A stretch of 7,770 nt of DNA, from positions 1 to 7,770 of the forward strand of contig JALWEK010000179.1 in NCBI GenBank assembly GCA_027014185.1, written 5' to 3'. The stretch's first letter is position 1. Every line of letters starts with the position of its first letter. Position numbers and translations under genes: made by a program. The notes beneath the pieces are model-generated. The model made no database searches. It was not told the DNA's origin and saw only the letters and a program-made list of their open reading frames with translations. This DNA is from Aquificaceae bacterium (GTDB lineage: Bacteria; Aquificota; Aquificia; Aquificales; Aquificaceae). Positions 5,545 to 7,770 of the stretch are shown piece by piece.

Positions 5545-6490
5545 GTTCAAAGTACCTCCCGACGAGGAGGGAAAGAGGATAGACCAATTCCTCAGCAAGG
5601 TCTATCCGGAGATCTCAAGAACCTATGTAAAGAGGCTCATAGAGTCCGGGTACGTCCTGGTGAACTCCGAGGAGGTGAGGAAACCGGCGAGGAAAATCAG
5701 ATCGGGGGACACGATCCTTCTCAGCATACCGGAGCCCGAACCTTTGGAGATCGAGCCCGAAGACATACCCTTAGACATAGTCTATGAGGATGAGAACCTC
5801 CTGGTTATCGTGAAGCCCTGCGGGCTCGTAGTACATCCATCGCCCGGCTACACCTCCGGGACACTGGTGAACGCCCTTCTGCACCACGTAAAAAAGCTCT
5901 CATCCATAGGAGGGGTTGAAAGACCGGGCATAGTCCACAGGCTGGACAAGGAGACGGCCGGGCTCATGGTAGTTGCAAAGAACGACTCAGCGCACAGGGA
6001 GCTGGTTCGGCAGTTCGCAGAGAGAAGGACGGAGAAGCTCTACAGGGCTCTTGTGAAGGGTGTAGTCGAGAGGGATCACGGGATCATAGAGCTCCCCATA
6101 GGGAGGCACCCCGTTCACAGGAAGAAATTCTCCGTGTTCTCGAGCAGCTCCAAGCCCGCAAAGAGCGAGTTCTGGGTTTTGGAGAGATTCCCCAATACGG
6201 AGACCACACTTCTCAGAGTGAAGATATACACTGGAAGAACTCATCAGATAAGGGTCCATCTCTCCTCGATAGGCCACCCTATCTTGGGAGACAAAGCTTA
6301 CGGTTTCAAAAGTAGCTCTATCCCGAAGGAAGTACTCGATTCTTTGAGAGGCTGTAACATGCTGGTGGCTTACAAGCTAGGGTTCCATCACCCTTCAACG
6401 AAGAAGTGGATGGAGTTCGAGATTGAAGATCCGGAGCCCTTCAGGAGCGTCCTCAGAAGGATAAGGGAGCTAGAGGGCTCCCTTGGTTGA
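5519..6490 (+). CDS. rluD: RluA/RluD-family 23S rRNA pseudouridine synthase
   Basis: A 323-residue RNA-uridine isomerase. An S4 RNA-binding domain spans about residues 18-75 ([21 protein letters not shown], then [19 protein letters not shown]). The RluA-type catalytic domain begins at about residue 86 with [25 protein letters not shown]. The catalytic aspartate is D143 in [42 protein letters not shown] and KAYG complete the signature. With the S4 domain it fits RluD (helix 69 of 23S rRNA) best, although RluC-like specificity cannot be excluded. The ATG at 5519 is the first possible start, since an in-frame TAG lies at 5510-5512. It has no Shine-Dalgarno and overlaps the 58-aa gene by 26 nt, so translation probably depends on coupling. 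The 3' end overlaps convergent hisB by 21 nt with no terminator visible. Confidence 0.9.
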   Translation: MKRITETLEFKVPPDEEGKRIDQFLSKVYPEISRTYVKRLIESGYVLVNSEEVRKPARKIRSGDTILLSIPEPEPLEIEPEDIPLDIVYEDENLLVIVKPCGLVVHPSPGYTSGTLVNALLHHVKKLSSIGGVERPGIVHRLDKETAGLMVVAKNDSAHRELVRQFAERRTEKLYRALVKGVVERDHGIIELPIGRHPVHRKKFSVFSSSSKPAKSEFWVLERFPNTETTLLRVKIYTGRTHQIRVHLSSIGHPILGDKAYGFKSSSIPKEVLDSLRGCNMLVAYKLGFHHPSTKKWMEFEIEDPEPFRSVLRRIRELEGSLG

Positions 6491-7048
6491 TGGCAGATCT
6501 CCCCCGACCAGCTGAACGGCCTCCCTCAACGTTAGGGCAAAGGACTTGAACGCCGCCTCGGCAACGTGATGGAGTATCTTCCCATCCAGCACTCTCACGT
6601 GAAGGGTGCTTTTGCTCTCTAAGGCAAACCCCTTGAAGAACTCCCATATCAGTTCGAAGTCGAAATCGGTGATCTTACCCCTCAAGCCCATATCTTCGTA
6701 GAAGAATAGGCCCCTGCCGGAGAAGTCTATGGCAGACATAACGAGGGCCTCGTCCATGGGAACCACAGAGTCCCCGAACCTCCTTATGCCCCTTTTGTCC
6801 CCGAGGGCCTTAAGGACAGCCTGTCCGAGAACTATCCCGCAGTCTTCAACGGTATGGTGATAGGAGACGTGAACGTCTCCCTCAGCCTTTACCTCCAGGT
6901 CGAACCTTCCGTGCCTTGCGAAGCTCTCGAGCATGTGGGTGAGGAAACCCACAGGTGTCTCTACCTTGTAGTTTCCCTCCCCGTCGAGGTCTATGGATAC
7001 CTCTATTCTCGTTTCCTTGGTCTCTCTGGTTACCCGAGCTTTTCTCAT
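6470..7048 (-). CDS. hisB: Imidazoleglycerol-phosphate dehydratase
   Basis: Catalyses the sixth step of histidine synthesis, dehydrating imidazoleglycerol phosphate to imidazoleacetol phosphate; cytosolic, normally a 24-mer with Mn2+ sites. The 192-residue protein is the monofunctional form without a histidinol-phosphatase domain. Metal-binding motifs come from the two repeated halves: FLTHML and ARHG (His38, His46), HHTVEDCGI at residues 64-72, then [16 protein letters not shown] at 97-112, and [12 protein letters not shown] at 160-171. The C-terminus PSTKGAL is typical. The ATG at 7048 is only 7 nt after the CCA end of tRNA-Val, with AGGT directly touching the start. Expression is probably by read-through from the tRNA promoter, and tRNA 3' processing would leave an mRNA with almost no leader. 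No other his gene is near, as is usual for the dispersed his genes of Aquificales. Confidence 0.96.
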   Translation of the reverse strand: MRKARVTRETKETRIEVSIDLDGEGNYKVETPVGFLTHMLESFARHGRFDLEVKAEGDVHVSYHHTVEDCGIVLGQAVLKALGDKRGIRRFGDSVVPMDEALVMSAIDFSGRGLFFYEDMGLRGKITDFDFELIWEFFKGFALESKSTLHVRVLDGKILHHVAEAAFKSFALTLREAVQLVGGDLPSTKGAL

Positions 7049-7055
7049 ACCTAAG

Positions 7056-7131
7056 TGGTAGGCGCGAGGGGACTCGAACCCCTGACCTCTGGCGTGTCGG
7101 GCCAGCGCTCTCCCAACTGAGCTACGCGCCT
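7056..7131 (-). tRNA. tRNA-Val, anticodon GAC, with unusual C33
   Basis: Folded by hand on the reverse strand: acceptor AGGCGCG pairs with CGCGCCT (7 of 7), then T8 A9, D-stem GCTC/GAGC with loop AGTTGGGA, G26, anticodon stem CTGGC/GCCAG, loop CCGACAC, variable loop AGGTC, T-stem AGGGG/CCCCT with loop TTCGAGT, discriminator A73 and an encoded CCA. The total is 76 nt. The anticodon GAC reads GUC and GUU (valine); A35, C36 and A73 fit valine identity. Every stem is perfect and the G15-C48 pair is present, so this is not a decayed gene. The oddity is C at position 33, where U is nearly universal. It lies 10 nt downstream of a good -10 box and 7 nt before hisB. Confidence 0.95.
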
Positions 7132-7134
7132 TGA

Positions 7135-7170
7135 CTTAGAAATTATCTTCCAATTCAGCCCCTTAGTCAA
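7135..7170 (-). promoter_or_regulatory. Sigma70-type promoter for tRNA-Val-hisB
   Basis: On the reverse strand TTGACT (7170-7165) and GATAAT (7147-7142) are separated by exactly 17 nt, the consensus spacing. Seven nt after the -10 comes a G at 7135, a plausible transcription start, which leaves only about 4 nt before the mature tRNA 5' end at 7131. This is the best promoter in the window and also the only one that can serve hisB. Confidence 0.75.
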
Positions 7171-7172
7171 GA

Positions 7173-7184
7173 TATACTAAAACC
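7173..7184 (+). promoter_or_regulatory. -10 box for nadE, probably leaderless
   Basis: TATACT (7173-7178) is followed by AAAACC and then the nadE ATG. The 6-nt gap is the same as at gatA and the nitroreductase. There is no Shine-Dalgarno. No good -35 is seen; the region where it would lie is the spacer of the opposing tRNA promoter, whose -35 (7165-7170) is 2 nt from this box. The two divergent promoters therefore share DNA. Confidence 0.5.
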
Positions 7185-7770
7185 ATGCTAAACGTTACCC
7201 TTGCGCAGGTAAACCCTGTTGTGGGCGATATAGAGGGAAACGTTGAGAAGATAAGGGAGTCGGTCGCGAGGTGTGAGGATACGAGCCATCTCATAGTGTT
7301 CCCCGAGCTGGTTGTGAGTGGGTACTTTCCCGAGGATCTGCTGTTGCGGATTGACTTCGTCAGGGAGTGCATGGAAGCCGTTGAAGGGCTTGCTAAAAGC
7401 TTAAAAGATGCCAAGTCCCTCGTCGTGGTGGGGGCACCCTTTTACGGGGAAGACCTCTACAACAGCCTTTACCTTCTGTACGGCGGTGAGGTGGTCGGGG
7501 TTTACCACAAGGGTAGGCTTCCAAACTACAGCGTATTTGACGAGAAGAGGTACTTCAGGGAGGGTGAGAAGCCCCTCCTGGTAGAGCTAAACGGCATTAA
7601 ACTGGGCTTTTCCATATGCGAGGACATATGGTATCCCGACCACCTGGAGAGGCTCTCGGTTCTCTCAGGGGCGGAGGTGATAGTCAATATAAACGCATCT
7701 CCCTACCACATAGGAAAGCATGAGTTCAGGGAGGGTTTCGTCAGGGCACGGGCGGAGGACAACATATGCT
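7185..7770 (+). CDS. nadE: Glutamine-dependent NAD+ synthetase, N-terminal part
   Basis: The last step of NAD+ synthesis, amidating nicotinic acid adenine dinucleotide with ammonia taken from glutamine. Translated from ATG 7185, 195 residues are visible, all in the N-terminal nitrilase (CN hydrolase) glutaminase domain. It begins MLNVTLAQVNPVVGDIEGN, and the Glu-Lys-Cys triad is E41 (FPELVVSGY), K109 (YHKGRLPNY) and C145 (SICEDIWYP). VNINASPYHIGK at about residues 168-179 is typical of NadE rather than of other nitrilases. The NAD synthetase ATPase domain (SGGxDS motif) would lie past the right edge; full-length proteins are about 540-580 residues. That missing half is why the call is not fully certain, although LPNYSVFDEKRYF is a strong NadE signature. 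No Shine-Dalgarno precedes the ATG. Confidence 0.93.
   Translation, partial: MLNVTLAQVNPVVGDIEGNVEKIRESVARCEDTSHLIVFPELVVSGYFPEDLLLRIDFVRECMEAVEGLAKSLKDAKSLVVVGAPFYGEDLYNSLYLLYGGEVVGVYHKGRLPNYSVFDEKRYFREGEKPLLVELNGIKLGFSICEDIWYPDHLERLSVLSGAEVIVNINASPYHIGKHEFREGFVRARAEDNIC

Noticed and set aside
7055..7130. tRNA beginning at G7130 with a 6-bp acceptor
   Set aside because: Starting at 7131 gives a full 7-bp acceptor (AGGCGCG with CGCGCCT), standard T8 A9 and a 76-nt total, so that reading is correct.
7131..7136. TTGACT on the plus strand as a -35 for nadE
   Set aside because: It is 36 nt from the TATACT box, far outside the usual 16-18 nt.
1..7770. CRISPR array, insertion sequence or phage remnant
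   Set aside because: No spaced direct repeats, transposase motifs or inverted termini were seen; almost every base belongs to a recognisable gene or a short spacer.

Overview
The window looks like chromosomal DNA of a thermophilic, Aquificales-type bacterium. GatA strongly resembles, from memory, the Aquifex protein. Arginine is written mostly AGG and isoleucine mostly ATA. Genes are packed with almost no spacers, and proteins are rich in Lys, Glu and Arg. The DNA looks more GC-rich than Aquifex aeolicus itself. No insertion sequence, phage gene, CRISPR array or sign of recent transfer is visible.

Layout from left to right. (1) A leftward pair: a small SagB-type nitroreductase followed after 4 nt by glmS, which runs off the left edge. 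(2) A 33-nt divergent spacer, then a rightward pair gatA-tsaB overlapping by ATGA; both products act on tRNA or its charging. (3) A leftward, translationally coupled cluster read from right to left: DUF190, crcB (fluoride channel), a second DUF190, and a 53-aa single-pass membrane microprotein. The microprotein gene meets tsaB tail to tail. (4) A 24-nt divergent spacer with a perfectly centred ATTTTAAAAT palindrome, then a rightward 58-aa ORF overlapping an RluD-family pseudouridine synthase gene. (5) A leftward tRNA-Val(GAC)-hisB unit with a clear sigma70-type promoter. The 3' end of hisB overlaps the end of the pseudouridine synthase gene by 21 nt. (6) Rightward nadE, glutamine-dependent NAD+ synthetase, cut by the right edge.

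Most of the genes are housekeeping: amino-sugar synthesis, transamidation of tRNA, t6A modification, rRNA modification, histidine and NAD synthesis. The least explained part is the cluster in which two PII-like DUF190 proteins flank a fluoride channel gene and a membrane microprotein follows. It has no room for a fluoride riboswitch. Also notable are the recurring geometry of a -10-like box, 6-7 nt, then the start codon (suggesting leaderless mRNAs at five starts), the C33 in the tRNA-Val anticodon loop where U33 is nearly universal, and the 7-nt distance from the tRNA CCA end to the hisB start codon. No stretch above about 60 nt lacks a gene.
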